Origin: Sphaerotilus mobilis
Lineage (GTDB): Bacteria; Pseudomonadota; Gammaproteobacteria; Burkholderiales; Burkholderiaceae_C
Direction: 5' to 3'
Assembly: GCF_004216565.1 (NCBI RefSeq)
Contig: NZ_SGWV01000012.1
Span: 1 to 64,000, forward strand
DNA length: 64,000 nt
Numbering within the stretch: the first letter of the stretch is position 1; each line of letters starts with the position of its first letter. This document shows positions 1 to 11,506 of this stretch, one piece after another. A program made the translations under genes and the position numbers. The notes beneath the pieces are model-generated. The model made no database searches. It had not been told where the DNA came from and worked only from the letters and a program-made list of their open reading frames with translations.

Positions 1-2376
<2,376 letters not shown>

Positions 2377-2380
<4 letters not shown>

Positions 2381-4053
2381 AGACTTCCAGATACCTCAAC
2401 ATCGGTCCGGGCGCAGGTCTTTGCACCGTTCGCGCCGTGGCGTGCGGCATCTCGGGGATGCTGCTGCTGATCGCCCCGGAATGGCTGCACGCCCAGGAAA
2501 CGGCCAGCGATCCGCTGTCCTTTGCCGTCACCGAGGTGCGGCTGGAAGGCCGCATCGACCTGCTGGCCGAGCCCTTGCAAGCTGAACTGCTGGACGTGCT
2601 CGCCCAGGCGCGCGGCGTGCAGGTCGGCACGGCCCGGCTGCGTGCCGTGGCCGTTGCCCTGCAACAGGTGCTGGAGCGTTCGGCACCCGGTCAGTTCCGC
2701 GCCCTCATCCCTGCCCAGGCGCTGGACGACGGTGCGCTGCGGGTGCAGGTCCTGCCGGTGTTGCAGGCCGTGGAGGGCATCGGCGCCGACGGCTACGACG
2801 CCGCACGGACCCGCGCCGGTCTGCCGTCGCTGCGGCCGGGCATCGTGCTGCCGCTGCAGGGCGATCCGGTCGATCCGCGCGACTGGGCCTTGCTGCGCGA
2901 GCACCCGATCAAGCAGGCGCAGGTGCGCTACCTGTCGGAGATCGGCTCCAACCGCGGACCCAGCGCTCAGGTGATTGCCCAGGCGCCGGCCGGGCGGCGC
3001 GCGGGCGATCTTCGGCTCGACAACAGCGGCAGTCAGTCGGTCGGGCGCTGGATGCTGTCGGCCCAGTGGCTCGACGGCAATCTGACGGGCGACGATGACA
3101 CGCTGAGCCTGTCCTGGAGCCAGCCGCTGCAGCATCCACAGGCGGTGCGCATCGCCGGGCTGGTCTATGGCCGGACGATGCCGGCCGAACATCTGGCCCT
3201 GACGCTGGGCCTGAGCCATGCGGACAGCGCCTCCACGACGGCCGTGGCGAACGCTGGCCTGCTGGTCGGCCAAGGCCGCTATGACGAGGCCAGCCTGTCG
3301 CTGGCGCACTTCCTGGCCACGCCGGGTCAGCGCGCGGGCGAGAGCCTGAAGCTGCTGGGCGAGGCCACGCTCGGCCGGGTCGCCAGCCAGACCGACTTCC
3401 TCGGCCAGACGGTGACCACCTACCGGCGCTCGACGGCGGTGCTGGGCACCGGCCTGGAATGGCTCAAGCCCGGCGAGGGCGAGAACCTGATGTTGGCGCG
3501 AGGGATGCTGCACGGCTACAAGGTCGGCATGTTGGGCACCTCGGGGCAGGCGGCCTACACCGCGACCCGGGTCGGCGCGGGCGGGGCCGTGTGGTTCAAG
3601 GGCTCGCTGCTCGCGCGCTGGCAGATCGGGCCGCTGCAACTGCAGTCGCAGACGCTGGGCCAGTACACCCAGAACAAGCTCACGCCGACCCACCAGATGC
3701 AGCTCGCCTCGTGGACCTCGGGTGTGCGGGGCCATGTCGACACGCTGGTCAGCGGGGACTCGGCCCTGGTGCAGCGCACCGAACTGTTGGCGGCGCCGCT
3801 GTCGGGCGGCGACCTGCTGTGGCGTCCTTATGCGCTGGCCGATGTGGGCCGCAAGCTCGGTGGCAACGAGGAACTGGCGACGACGCTGGCATCGGTCGGC
3901 CTGGGTCTGCGCAGCTTCGTGCCGGACGGCCGCGCCGAGATCGACCTGAGTCTGGTGCGCAAGGTCGACGGGGCCGAGCGGGACATCCACCTGGGCTCGG
4001 GCGAGACCCGTTCGCGCGACACGCTGGGCGTGTCCGCCCGGCTGCGCTTCTGA
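2377..4053 (+). CDS. TpsB-family outer-membrane transporter (ShlB/FhaC/HecB type)
   Basis: This 558-residue protein matches the size and layout of two-partner secretion pores, which carry the TpsA exoprotein across the outer membrane without ATP. The N-terminus has a hydrophobic segment ending near HAQE (about residue 40), consistent with a signal peptide. POTRA-like sequence follows (VTEVRLEGRIDLLAEPL and onwards). The C-terminal half reads as beta-barrel strands and ends in Arg-Leu-Arg-Phe, a typical last strand. VRGH at residues 450-453 followed by GDSALVQRTEL aligns with the conserved VRG(Y/F) plus GDSG...R/NEL block of the family, with His in place of the usual aromatic residue. It overlaps the exoprotein gene by 4 bases. 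It is recognised by motifs, not by a search. Confidence 0.85.
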
Positions 4054-4118
4054 CGGCCCTGTCGCTGCCGCTGTCACCGCCTCGACGGCATGATGAGCAC
4101 CCAAACCCGGGAGTCCCG

Positions 4119-5006
4119 ATGACCGAGCCCAGCCCTGCCGATGGCCGACCGGCACGCGACTTCGACCTGCATGTGATCAGCGGCCTGCCACGTGCAGGAT
4201 CGACGCTGCTGTCGGCCCTGCTGGCGCAGAACCCCGAGGTGCACGCCAGCATCTCCAGCCCGCTGCTGGGCGCCATCCAGGCGGTGCGCGACCACTTCAA
4301 CATGGCCGACCAGACGGCGGCCAGCCTCGTGCCCGACGAGGACCAGCGCGAGTTGCACGGCCACCTGATCGACGGCTACTACCGCCAGCGGCGCCAGGGC
4401 CGGCGCATCGTCTTCGACACCAACCGCGGCTGGACCGCCCAGCTCGGCCTGCTGCATGCGCTGTCACCGGGCAGCAAGGTGCTGGTCTGCGTGCGGGACA
4501 TGGCGGCGGTGGTCGACAGCTTCGAGCGCATCTTCCGCGCCAACCCTTTCATGCTGACGCGGCTGTTCGCCGGGCCGCAGGAGTGGTCCTCGGTCTACAC
4601 CCGCGTCGAGGCGCTGACGCAGCGTGGCCGGGTCGTGGGCGGGCCTTGGCTCGCGCTCAAGGAGGGCCTCTACAGCGAGCACGCCGCCAAGCTGCTGCTG
4701 ATCGACTACGACCTGCTGGCGCAGTCGCCGCTGCAGGTGCTTGAACAGGTCTACGTCTTCCTGGGTCTGACACCCTGGGACGGCCACCGGCTGGACGGTC
4801 TGTCACTGCCCGAGGCCGAGCTGGCGCGGGTGCGCCAGTTCGACCAGAACCTGGGCACGCCGCAGCTGCATCAGCTGCTGCCGTCGGTGCGCTACCAGCG
4901 GCGCGACAGCGTGTTGCCGCCGGACCTGCTGCAGACGGTGCGGGCGCTGAACTTCTGGCAGGCGCTCGACGGCAGCAAGGCGCAGATGCTGCGGCAGACG
5001 GGTTGA
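4119..5006 (+). CDS. PAPS-dependent sulfotransferase family protein
   Basis: 295 residues. The 5'-phosphosulfate-binding loop is clear at residues 22-35 (GLPRAGSTLLSALL). The 3'-phosphate-binding region follows at about 124-138 (CVRDMAAVVDSFERI). Together they indicate transfer of a sulfonate group from PAPS to an acceptor that the sequence does not identify. The ATG at 4119 has GGGAG five bases upstream. Without it the frame would continue upstream inside the TpsB gene. It lies 65 bases after the TpsB stop on the same strand with no hairpin between, so cotranscription with the secretion pair is likely. Whether its acceptor is the exoprotein, a polysaccharide or a small molecule cannot be told. 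Confidence 0.85.
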   Translation: MTEPSPADGRPARDFDLHVISGLPRAGSTLLSALLAQNPEVHASISSPLLGAIQAVRDHFNMADQTAASLVPDEDQRELHGHLIDGYYRQRRQGRRIVFDTNRGWTAQLGLLHALSPGSKVLVCVRDMAAVVDSFERIFRANPFMLTRLFAGPQEWSSVYTRVEALTQRGRVVGGPWLALKEGLYSEHAAKLLLIDYDLLAQSPLQVLEQVYVFLGLTPWDGHRLDGLSLPEAELARVRQFDQNLGTPQLHQLLPSVRYQRRDSVLPPDLLQTVRALNFWQALDGSKAQMLRQTG

Positions 5007-5104
5007 CGTCCCCGCCGCCCGGGCCGCCCGCGCCGCCCGCGCCGCCTGCGCAGACAGCCCGAGGGCCGCAGAATCGCTGCCATCGCCCACTGACCGCACC
5101 GACC

Positions 5105-6667
5105 ATGACGAGCACGCCGCGCCCGGATTCCGACACGACACCGAAGGGCCCCAGCGCCCCGATCGCCGACCCGGCGCACACGCCGGCCTATGCCGAGCTG
5201 GAACAGCGCCACGCGCGGCTCTACCGTTTCGAGCACCTGGGGTCCATCGTCGGCTGGGACCAGGCCGCCAACATGCCACCCAAGGGCAACGAGGCCCGCG
5301 CCGCCGCCATGGCCGAGCTGGACGGCCTGTTGCACAGCCAGCGCACCGACCCGGCCCTGACCGCGCTGCTCTCACGCGCCGAACAGGAGCCGCTCGACGA
5401 CTGGCAACGCGCCAATCTGCGCGAGATGCGGCGCGACTGGCGGGCCAGCAACGCCCTGCCGGCCCGCCTGGTCGAGCGCCGCACGCTGGCCACCGCGCGC
5501 TGCGAACACGCCTGGCGCGCGCAGCGCCCGGCCAATGACTGGGCCGGCTTCGTCGAGAACTTCCGGCCGGTGCTGCAAGTCGCCCGAGAGGAGGCGCAGC
5601 ACCTCGCCGACGCCACCGGCCTGTCGCCCTATGACGCGCTGATGGACCGCTACGAACCCGGCATGACCAGCGCCGAGGTGGGCCGTGTCTTCGGCGACCT
5701 CAAGACCTGGCTGCCCGGCCTGATCCGCGACGTGCAGGCCCGCCAGGCCGCCGAGCCGCCGGTGCTGCAGCCGCAAGGCCCCTTCGACCGGCGGGTGCAG
5801 AAGGCGCTGTCGCTGGATGTCATGGCCCGGCTGGGCTTCGACTTCGAGGGCGGCCGGCTCGACGAGAGCACGCACCCCTTCTCCGGCGGTGTGCCCGAGG
5901 ACGTGCGCCTGACCACCCGCTACCAGGACGACGACCTGCAGCAGGCTCTGATGGGCACGGTGCATGAGACCGGCCATGCGCGCTACGAGCAGAACCTGCC
6001 GCGCCGCTGGCTGGGCCAGCCGATCGCGCGGGCCCGCAGCTACGGCATCCACGAGAGCCAGAGTCTGTCCTTCGAGATGCAGCTGGGCGCGCACCCCGGC
6101 TTCGTTGCCCAGATGGCGCCGCTGCTGGTGCAGCACTTCGGCGACCAGCCGGCCTTCGCGCCCGACAACCTCGCCCGGCTGGTCACCCGCGTGCAGCCCG
6201 GCCTGATCCGGGTCGATGCCGACGAGGTGACCTACCCGGCCCATGTGATCCTGCGCTTCGAGATCGAGCAGGCCCTGATCGAAGGGGGGCTGGCGGTCGA
6301 GGACATTCCCGCGCTGTGGGACGAGAAGATGGCCGCCTACCTCGGCCAGGACACCCGTGGCAACCACCGCGACGGCGCCATGCAGGACGTGCACTGGCCC
6401 AGCGGCGCCTTCGGCTATTTCCCCTGCTACACGCTCGGCGCGATGTTCGCGGCCCAGTGGTTCGCCGCCATGCGCCGCGCTACGCCCGAGCTGGATGCCC
6501 GCATCGCGGCCGGCGACTTCGTTCCGGTGTTCGACTGGCTGCGCCAGAACATCTGGCAGCAGGCCTCCCGCTGGGAGACGCCCGAACTGGCCCTGCGCGC
6601 CAGCGGCGAGGCGCTGAACCCGGCGCATTACCGGGCGCATCTGACGCAGCGCTATCTGCCGGGCTGA
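5105..6667 (+). CDS. Carboxypeptidase Taq family (M32) metallopeptidase
   Basis: 520 residues, the usual length of M32 carboxypeptidases, which remove C-terminal residues with broad specificity and depend on a divalent metal. The zinc-binding HETGH is at residues 287-291 within GTVHETGHARYEQ. GIHESQSL about 25 residues later supplies the third ligand Glu of the family. The DTRGNHRDGAMQDVHW block near the C-terminus is also family-typical. The frame is open to 5003, but the Pro/Ala-rich upstream part looks untranslated and the ATG at 5105 gives the family-like N-terminus. No signal peptide is seen, so it is probably cytoplasmic. The 3' end overlaps the convergent gene by 16 bases inside a 12-bp tandem repeat. 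Confidence 0.92.
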   Translation: MTSTPRPDSDTTPKGPSAPIADPAHTPAYAELEQRHARLYRFEHLGSIVGWDQAANMPPKGNEARAAAMAELDGLLHSQRTDPALTALLSRAEQEPLDDWQRANLREMRRDWRASNALPARLVERRTLATARCEHAWRAQRPANDWAGFVENFRPVLQVAREEAQHLADATGLSPYDALMDRYEPGMTSAEVGRVFGDLKTWLPGLIRDVQARQAAEPPVLQPQGPFDRRVQKALSLDVMARLGFDFEGGRLDESTHPFSGGVPEDVRLTTRYQDDDLQQALMGTVHETGHARYEQNLPRRWLGQPIARARSYGIHESQSLSFEMQLGAHPGFVAQMAPLLVQHFGDQPAFAPDNLARLVTRVQPGLIRVDADEVTYPAHVILRFEIEQALIEGGLAVEDIPALWDEKMAAYLGQDTRGNHRDGAMQDVHWPSGAFGYFPCYTLGAMFAAQWFAAMRRATPELDARIAAGDFVPVFDWLRQNIWQQASRWETPELALRASGEALNPAHYRAHLTQRYLPG

Positions 6668-8622
6668 TTGCCGGGCTGATCGGCGAGCTGATCGGCGGGC
6701 TGATCGAGGGCGTCCTCTCTCCCCGCATCCAGCCAACGCGCCAGCGCGCCTTCGATGGCGAAGCGCAGGCGCAGGGAGACGCCCCGGCGGGGGCGTTCCT
6801 CGACGGTGATCTCGTTGTCGGACCAGCCGCGCGGGTTGACGCCGATGGCCAGCGTGGCGCGGCTGCTGAGGCGATAGCCGACTTCGGCGCCCCAGCCCAG
6901 CGCCCGGCCCTCGAGGGCATCGTCGCGGCCGGCGACATGGCCGCTCAGGCTCCAGCGACGGTCGCCGGTGCGGGCCTGTTCCCAGGTCCAGCGGGCGAGC
7001 CAGATGTCGGTCCGGCGCAAGGGCGTGGCGCCGCTGGCCGGGTCGATGCGCCGCTCGTCGCGTTCGAGCCGGCGCGACAGGCGCAGCATCGTGCTGTGAT
7101 GGGCATCGACCAGATAGGACGCATGGCCGAGCCAGATGCCCGCGCGGCGGTCGGTCTTGCCGCTGGCGAGGTCCTCGGCGGCCGGGTCGACCTCGCGGCC
7201 GGCCCAGGTCAGGCGGGTCAGCAGGTGCAAGGCCCGCTGGTGCGGCTCGCGCCAGCCGAGCGAGCCGGCGCCCTTGAACTCGGTCGTGCCCAGGCCGGTC
7301 GAGCCATGCGGCTGGCTGCGTTCGGCCGTCACGCGCAAGGCGCCCAGCCAGTCGTCTGCCAGACGTCGGGTCAGGCGGGTCTCGTGGAAGGCGCTGTCGG
7401 TCGTGCTGGCATTGACGACGTTGAGTGCGGTCGAGAACGAGCCTTGTGGAAAGCGGCTGGTCGACAGCCGCAGGCCAAGCTGGGTGGCCCGCACGGGCGT
7501 GCTGCCGGCCACGGGCACCGACTGTTCGAGCTGCGTGTCCAGGCCCCAGCGCGGCGCCGGGGTCCAGCTGCGACGCCAGCCCAGCACGGCCAGCGCATCG
7601 TCCGGGTCGGCCAGGCTGTGGCGGCGCAGCTGGCCCCAGACGGCACCGCGGCCGCTGCCGTCGGGCACTTCCAGGCCGAGCCGCTGCTGGTAGGCCGCCG
7701 GCAGGGTCAGGGCTTCCTCGTCACCGGCCAGCCCCAGGCGTGGCGCAACCCGCCAGGAGGTCCGGCTGCCCGCAGGCAACCAGCCGTCGGGCGTGGTCCA
7801 GCGCCAGTCGGCGCCGAGTTCGAGCGCACGGGCGGCGTGTTCGGGCAGGGCGGTCTCGGCCTGATGCACCGGCCAGCCGGCCCGGGCCACCAGGCTGGGC
7901 CCCTGGCCGTCGACCGGTTCGAGCCGGCCGCGCCAGAACGCCATCGCGCCGGCCGCAGCCGGTGCCAGGCGGCTGTCGGGCTCGGGCGTCAGGCGGGCGT
8001 CGTGCAGGCCCAGTTCGCTGCTCGCCAGCCAGCCGGCGGTACCCGCGTCGGCCGCACGCCAGCGCCAGGCGAGTTCGCGGTCGCGTCGGCGCAAGCCGGT
8101 CTCGGGCGTGTCGGGCAGGTCGGCGACTTCCAGGGCGCGGTCGCGTTGCCAGAGGTAAATCTCATGGCCCGGGCCGAGCCGGACGTGGCCGCCGATGCGG
8201 GTGGTGCGGCCGGTGGGTGGACGCTCGTAGCCGAGGTCGAAGCCGTAGGACGGCTGGCGGCTGGTCAACACGATGGTGCGGCCGTCGCCACCGGCCTGAC
8301 CGGGGGTGCCGCGCGGGTTGTCGAGGAAGGACGGCGGCACCACGTCGAGCGCGGCGCTCAGGCCGGGTCCGAGGTCGACCTCGCGGCGCTGGCCGTTGCG
8401 GCGGTAGATGGCGTCGCGATCGGCCACCAGGGCGGTGTCCGACAGCGTGTCGAGGAACTCGCGCGGCTTCTCGCGCGGCAGCGCTGGGTCGACAGGTGTC
8501 TGCGCCAGGCACGCGGTGGTGCTCAGCACCAGCGCGGCGACCAGGGCTCGCAGCCGCAGAAGGCGGCAGCGATCGGGAGGGGAGAGGTGGCACACAGTCG
8601 GGCGACTGTGCCGACCGAACAT
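6652..8622 (-). CDS. Large predicted outer-membrane beta-barrel protein, unassigned
   Basis: 656 residues. A hydrophobic stretch (LRALVAALVLSTTACLAQ, about residues 26-43) looks like a signal peptide. The rest is rich in alternating short strands with Trp, Arg and Leu. Near the C-terminus GYRLSSRATLAIGVNPRGW followed by RRGVSLRLRFAIEG resembles the barrel module that ends some very large DUF11-repeat outer-membrane proteins, here without the repeat part. After it comes a four-residue repeat, DQPA/DQLA/DQPG/NQPG, coded by a 12-bp tandem repeat. The ATG at 8622 is the first start in the frame; a later start nearer the hydrophobic segment is possible. The gene downstream of the CusF-like gene is in the same direction. 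Function is unknown; a passenger-less barrel or pore is a guess. Confidence 0.6.
   Translation of the reverse strand: MFGRHSRPTVCHLSPPDRCRLLRLRALVAALVLSTTACLAQTPVDPALPREKPREFLDTLSDTALVADRDAIYRRNGQRREVDLGPGLSAALDVVPPSFLDNPRGTPGQAGGDGRTIVLTSRQPSYGFDLGYERPPTGRTTRIGGHVRLGPGHEIYLWQRDRALEVADLPDTPETGLRRRDRELAWRWRAADAGTAGWLASSELGLHDARLTPEPDSRLAPAAAGAMAFWRGRLEPVDGQGPSLVARAGWPVHQAETALPEHAARALELGADWRWTTPDGWLPAGSRTSWRVAPRLGLAGDEEALTLPAAYQQRLGLEVPDGSGRGAVWGQLRRHSLADPDDALAVLGWRRSWTPAPRWGLDTQLEQSVPVAGSTPVRATQLGLRLSTSRFPQGSFSTALNVVNASTTDSAFHETRLTRRLADDWLGALRVTAERSQPHGSTGLGTTEFKGAGSLGWREPHQRALHLLTRLTWAGREVDPAAEDLASGKTDRRAGIWLGHASYLVDAHHSTMLRLSRRLERDERRIDPASGATPLRRTDIWLARWTWEQARTGDRRWSLSGHVAGRDDALEGRALGWGAEVGYRLSSRATLAIGVNPRGWSDNEITVEERPRRGVSLRLRFAIEGALARWLDAGREDALDQPADQLADQPGNQPGR
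6661..6708 (+). repeat. 12-bp tandem repeat, four units, at a convergent gene overlap
   Basis: Units are 6661-6672, 6673-6684, 6685-6696 and 6697-6708 (GGGCTGATCGGC and variants). The carboxypeptidase stop TGA (6665-6667) lies in the first unit. On the minus strand the array encodes the DQPA-type tail of the barrel protein, whose stop is at 6652-6654. Confidence 0.85.
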
Positions 8623-8661
8623 GAAGCTCAGATGTAGACGCTGGCGGTCCGGCGGGACCGC

Positions 8662-8961
8662 TCAGCGCGCCAACGTCAGCCGGGTGATGGTGTACAGGCC
8701 CGAGACCTTGTCGACATCGAAGCGCACCCGGTCCCCGGCCTTGAGCTGGTCCAGCCACTGGGCGTCGCTGACGCGGTAGGCCATGGCCATGGCCGGCAGG
8801 CCCAGATCGGCGATCGGGCCGTGCTTGAGGGTCACTTTGGCCTGTCCCTTGTCGACCCGCACGACCTCGCCGGTGTGGGTCTGTGCCATGGCCAGGCCGC
8901 CGATGCCGGTCATCAGGACGGCTGCCAGCAGGCGTCGGCTCAGGGTGTGCGACAAGCTCAT
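8662..8961 (-). CDS. CusF-like periplasmic copper-binding protein
   Basis: 99 residues. The signal peptide is clear (LLAAVLMTGIGGLAMAQ, cleavage near residue 27). The mature part is one small domain of the CusF/EcuE type. KHGPIADLGLPAMAMAYRV carries the Lys-His and Met-x-Met pattern that corresponds to the Cu(I)/Ag(I) site of CusF. The family shuttles copper in the periplasm. The ATG at 8961 was preferred over an in-frame start at 9021 because only it puts the signal peptide at the N-terminus. CusF usually sits beside cusCBA; no efflux pump is in this window. It lies upstream of the barrel protein on the same strand, 39 bases apart, and diverges from argB. Confidence 0.8.
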   Translation of the reverse strand: MSLSHTLSRRLLAAVLMTGIGGLAMAQTHTGEVVRVDKGQAKVTLKHGPIADLGLPAMAMAYRVSDAQWLDQLKAGDRVRFDVDKVSGLYTITRLTLAR

Positions 8962-9096
8962 GACGGTCTCCGACGGTGTGGATGAACGCGCGGGCGCTCG
9001 ACGGGATTCAACCACGGGCATGTGCCAGGCCGATCCCTAGAATCCGCGACGTTTGCCGGCTGGTCCGGCGTTTTCCTGCTGCATCCGGAGCCCGCC

Positions 9097-10017
9097 ATGA
9101 CGACCCCCGCCGCATCCTCCCCGTCGACCCCCGACCTGAGCCACGTGCCCTCGCGCGACAAGGCCGAGATCCTTGCGCAGGCGCTGCCCTACATCCGCAA
9201 GTACCACGGCAAGACGCTTGTCATCAAGTACGGCGGCAACGCCATGACCGATCCGGCGCTGCAGGCCGATTTCGCCGAGGACATCGTGCTGCTCAAGCTG
9301 GTCGGCATGAACCCGATCGTGGTGCACGGGGGCGGTCCGCAGATCGACGAGGCGCTCAACCGCCTGGGCAAGAAGGGCACCTTCATCCAGGGCATGCGGG
9401 TGACCGATGAGGAGACCATGGAGGTGGTCGAGTGGGTGCTTGGCGGCGAGGTCCAGCAAGACATCGTCGGCCTGATCAACGCGGCCGGCGGCAAGGCGGT
9501 CGGTCTGACCGGCCGCGACGGCGCCATGATCCGGGCCCGCAAGATGCGGCTGGCCGACCGCGACGACCCGAGCAAGGAACACGACGTCGGCCAGGTCGGC
9601 GAGATCGAGTCGATCGACCCGAGCGTGGTCAAGGCGCTGCAGGACGATGCCTTCATCCCGGTCATCAGCCCGATCGGCTTTGGCGAGCACAACGAGAGCT
9701 ACAACATCAACGCCGACCTGGTCGCCAGCAAGCTGGCCGAGGTGCTCAAGGCCGAGAAGCTGGTGATGCTCACCAACATCAAGGGCGTGCTGGACAAGTC
9801 CGGCGAGCTGCTCACGGATCTGAGCGCGCGCCGCATCGACGAGCTGTTCGCCGACGGCACCATCAGCGGCGGCATGCTGCCCAAGATCGCCGGTGCGCTC
9901 GATGCCGCCAAGAGCGGCGTCAACGCGGTCCACATCGTCGACGGCCGGGTGCCCCACGTGCTGCTGCTGGAGATCCTGACCGACCAGGCCTTCGGCACCA
10001 TGATCCGGGCGCGGTGA
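9097..10017 (+). CDS. argB: Acetylglutamate kinase
   Basis: 306 residues. It phosphorylates N-acetyl-L-glutamate with ATP, the second step of arginine synthesis in the cytoplasm. Visible family blocks are VIKYGGNAM (phosphate-binding Lys and Gly), VHGGGPQID (substrate loop), [27 protein letters not shown] and [13 protein letters not shown]. Length and content are those of the normal amino-acid kinase fold. The ATG at 9097 has CCGGAG six bases upstream; an upstream in-frame start at 9022 is rejected because it only adds unconserved sequence. The stop overlaps the GTG start of the next gene (GTGA), a junction often seen in Burkholderiales. Confidence 0.97.
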   Translation: MTTPAASSPSTPDLSHVPSRDKAEILAQALPYIRKYHGKTLVIKYGGNAMTDPALQADFAEDIVLLKLVGMNPIVVHGGGPQIDEALNRLGKKGTFIQGMRVTDEETMEVVEWVLGGEVQQDIVGLINAAGGKAVGLTGRDGAMIRARKMRLADRDDPSKEHDVGQVGEIESIDPSVVKALQDDAFIPVISPIGFGEHNESYNINADLVASKLAEVLKAEKLVMLTNIKGVLDKSGELLTDLSARRIDELFADGTISGGMLPKIAGALDAAKSGVNAVHIVDGRVPHVLLLEILTDQAFGTMIRAR

Positions 10018-10748
10018 AGCCGTCCCGCCCGGCGCCGGTCTGGCTGTTTGACCTGGACCACACGCTGCACGACGCCGGTCCGGCCTTCCGCGGCATCAAT
10101 GCCGCGATGACCGCCTACATCGAGCGCGAGCTGGCGGTCGACCGCAGCGAGGCCGACCGGCTGCGTGGCCACTACTGGGCCCGCTACGGCGCGACGATGC
10201 TGGGGCTGATCCGCCACCACGGCGTGCGCGCGCCGCACTTCCTGCACGACACCCATCGCCTGCCCGGTCTGGAGGCGCAGCTGCGCGCCCACCCGCATGA
10301 CCTGGCCGCGCTGGCGCGCCTGCCGGGTCGACGCTACATCCTGACCAATTCGCCGCAGGCCTATGCCGAGCGGGTGCTGGCCGCGCTGGGCATGCGTCGC
10401 CTGTTCGACGGCGTGATCGCCATCGAGCAGATGCGCATGTTCGGCCACTGGCGGCCCAAGCCCGATGCGCGCATGTTCCGCGCGCTGTGCGTCAAGCTGC
10501 GCGTGCGGCCCTCGCGCTGCGTGCTGGTGGAGGACACGCTGGTGCACCAGAAGTCGGCCCGCGCGGTCGGCCTGCACACGGTCTGGATGCAGCGCTGGCT
10601 GGGCCGTTCGGCGGCCGCACAAGGGCCGGAAGCGGGCCTCGCGCTGCGTCGAAAACCTGTATTTGTGTGTGACAGAATCCGCGCCCTGCCGGCCCTGCAC
10701 CGGGTCCGGCCCGGGCCCTCCCACCGACCGAGATCCCCCCAACGATGA
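10014..10748 (+). CDS. HAD-superfamily pyrimidine 5'-nucleotidase (SDT1/YjjG-like)
   Basis: 244 residues. HAD motif I is [14 protein letters not shown] near the N-terminus (nucleophile and acid Asp residues), motif II is YILTNSPQ, the Lys is in [11 protein letters not shown], and motif IV is [14 protein letters not shown]. This set matches the pyrimidine 5'-nucleotidase subgroup found between argB and slmA in Burkholderiales; it would hydrolyse pyrimidine nucleoside monophosphates or related phosphates. The start is GTG at 10014, overlapping the argB stop. The end overlaps the next gene by ATGA, so argB, this gene and slmA look like one operon. The last 40 residues are Arg/Pro-rich and unlike the family. 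Confidence 0.88.
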   Translation: MKPSRPAPVWLFDLDHTLHDAGPAFRGINAAMTAYIERELAVDRSEADRLRGHYWARYGATMLGLIRHHGVRAPHFLHDTHRLPGLEAQLRAHPHDLAALARLPGRRYILTNSPQAYAERVLAALGMRRLFDGVIAIEQMRMFGHWRPKPDARMFRALCVKLRVRPSRCVLVEDTLVHQKSARAVGLHTVWMQRWLGRSAAAQGPEAGLALRRKPVFVCDRIRALPALHRVRPGPSHRPRSPQR

Positions 10749-11458
10749 CCCCCTTCCTGCGTGCCCACTGGCCCCTGCAAGCGATGGTGGATCCGAACGG
10801 CGAGCCCGACGGCCAGGCGCCGTTGCTGGTCGAGGACGAGGGTCCGGTCGACCCGGCGGTCGAGGCCAGTCCGGTGCGCAAGCGGCCCAAGCCCGGCGAG
10901 CGCCGCATTCAGATCCTGCAGACGCTGGCGGCGATGCTGGAACAGCCCGGGGCCGAGCGCATCACGACGGCGTCTCTGGCCGCCCGGCTGGACGTCAGCG
11001 AGGCCGCGCTCTACCGCCACTTCGCCAGCAAGGCGCAGATGTTCGAGGGCCTGATCGAGTTCATCGAGCAGAGCATGTTCACGCTGCTCAACCAGGTCCA
11101 GGAACGCGAGAGCGACCCGCGCGCCCAGGTCGCCCGCAGCCTGACGCTGCTGCTGCAGTTTGCCGAGAAGAATCCCGGCATGACGCGGGTGATGGTGGGC
11201 GATGCGCTGGTCTATGAACACGAGCGCCTGATCGTGCGCATGAACCAGTTCTTCGACCGCATCGAGTCGCAACTGCGCACCAGCCTCCGTGCGGCGGCCG
11301 ATGCCCGCGGCTCGCCGACGCCCACCGTCGACGCGGCGGCGCAGGCCTCCGCCCTGCTGGCCTTCGTGCTGGGTCGGCTGCAGCGCTACGCCCGCTCGGG
11401 CTTCAAGCGCAGCCCGACCGAACACCTCGATGCGGCGCTGCACCTGCTGGTGCCTTGA
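10745..11458 (+). CDS. slmA: Nucleoid occlusion factor SlmA (TetR family)
   Basis: 237 residues. A TetR-type helix-turn-helix lies at about 50-95 (ILQTLAAML, ITTASLAARLDVSEAALYRHFASKAQMFEGL), followed by a helical ligand/FtsZ-binding-type domain (EKNPGMTRVMVGDALVYEHERL) that is characteristic of SlmA. In the family, SlmA bound to chromosomal sites blocks FtsZ polymerisation over the nucleoid. The first 45 residues are longer than in E. coli SlmA; an internal ATG at 10784 would also work. The start overlaps the nucleotidase stop. The last codons lie in the first unit of a 21-bp tandem repeat. Confidence 0.9.
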   Translation: MTPFLRAHWPLQAMVDPNGEPDGQAPLLVEDEGPVDPAVEASPVRKRPKPGERRIQILQTLAAMLEQPGAERITTASLAARLDVSEAALYRHFASKAQMFEGLIEFIEQSMFTLLNQVQERESDPRAQVARSLTLLLQFAEKNPGMTRVMVGDALVYEHERLIVRMNQFFDRIESQLRTSLRAAADARGSPTPTVDAAAQASALLAFVLGRLQRYARSGFKRSPTEHLDAALHLLVP

Positions 11459-11497
11459 ATGCACCTGCTGGTGCCTTGAACGCACCTGCTGGTGCCC
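11440..11497 (+). repeat. 21-bp tandem repeat, about 2.8 units
   Basis: Units are 11440-11460, 11461-11481 and a partial third from 11482 (GCACCTGCTGGTGCCTTGAA and variants). The slmA stop TGA (11456-11458) lies in the first unit, so the second and third form most of the gap to the next gene. Confidence 0.9.
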
Positions 11498-11506
11498 GGA
11501 ACCCCC

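Noticed and set aside
5007-5104. N-terminal extension of the carboxypeptidase from 5003
   Set aside because: The sequence is a GCCGCCCGC-type low-complexity stretch; ATG at 5105 fits the family start.
6316-8637. 773-codon plus-strand ORF opposite the barrel gene
   Set aside because: Ala/Gly/Arg-rich without domains, antisense to a better supported gene with signal peptide and barrel ending.
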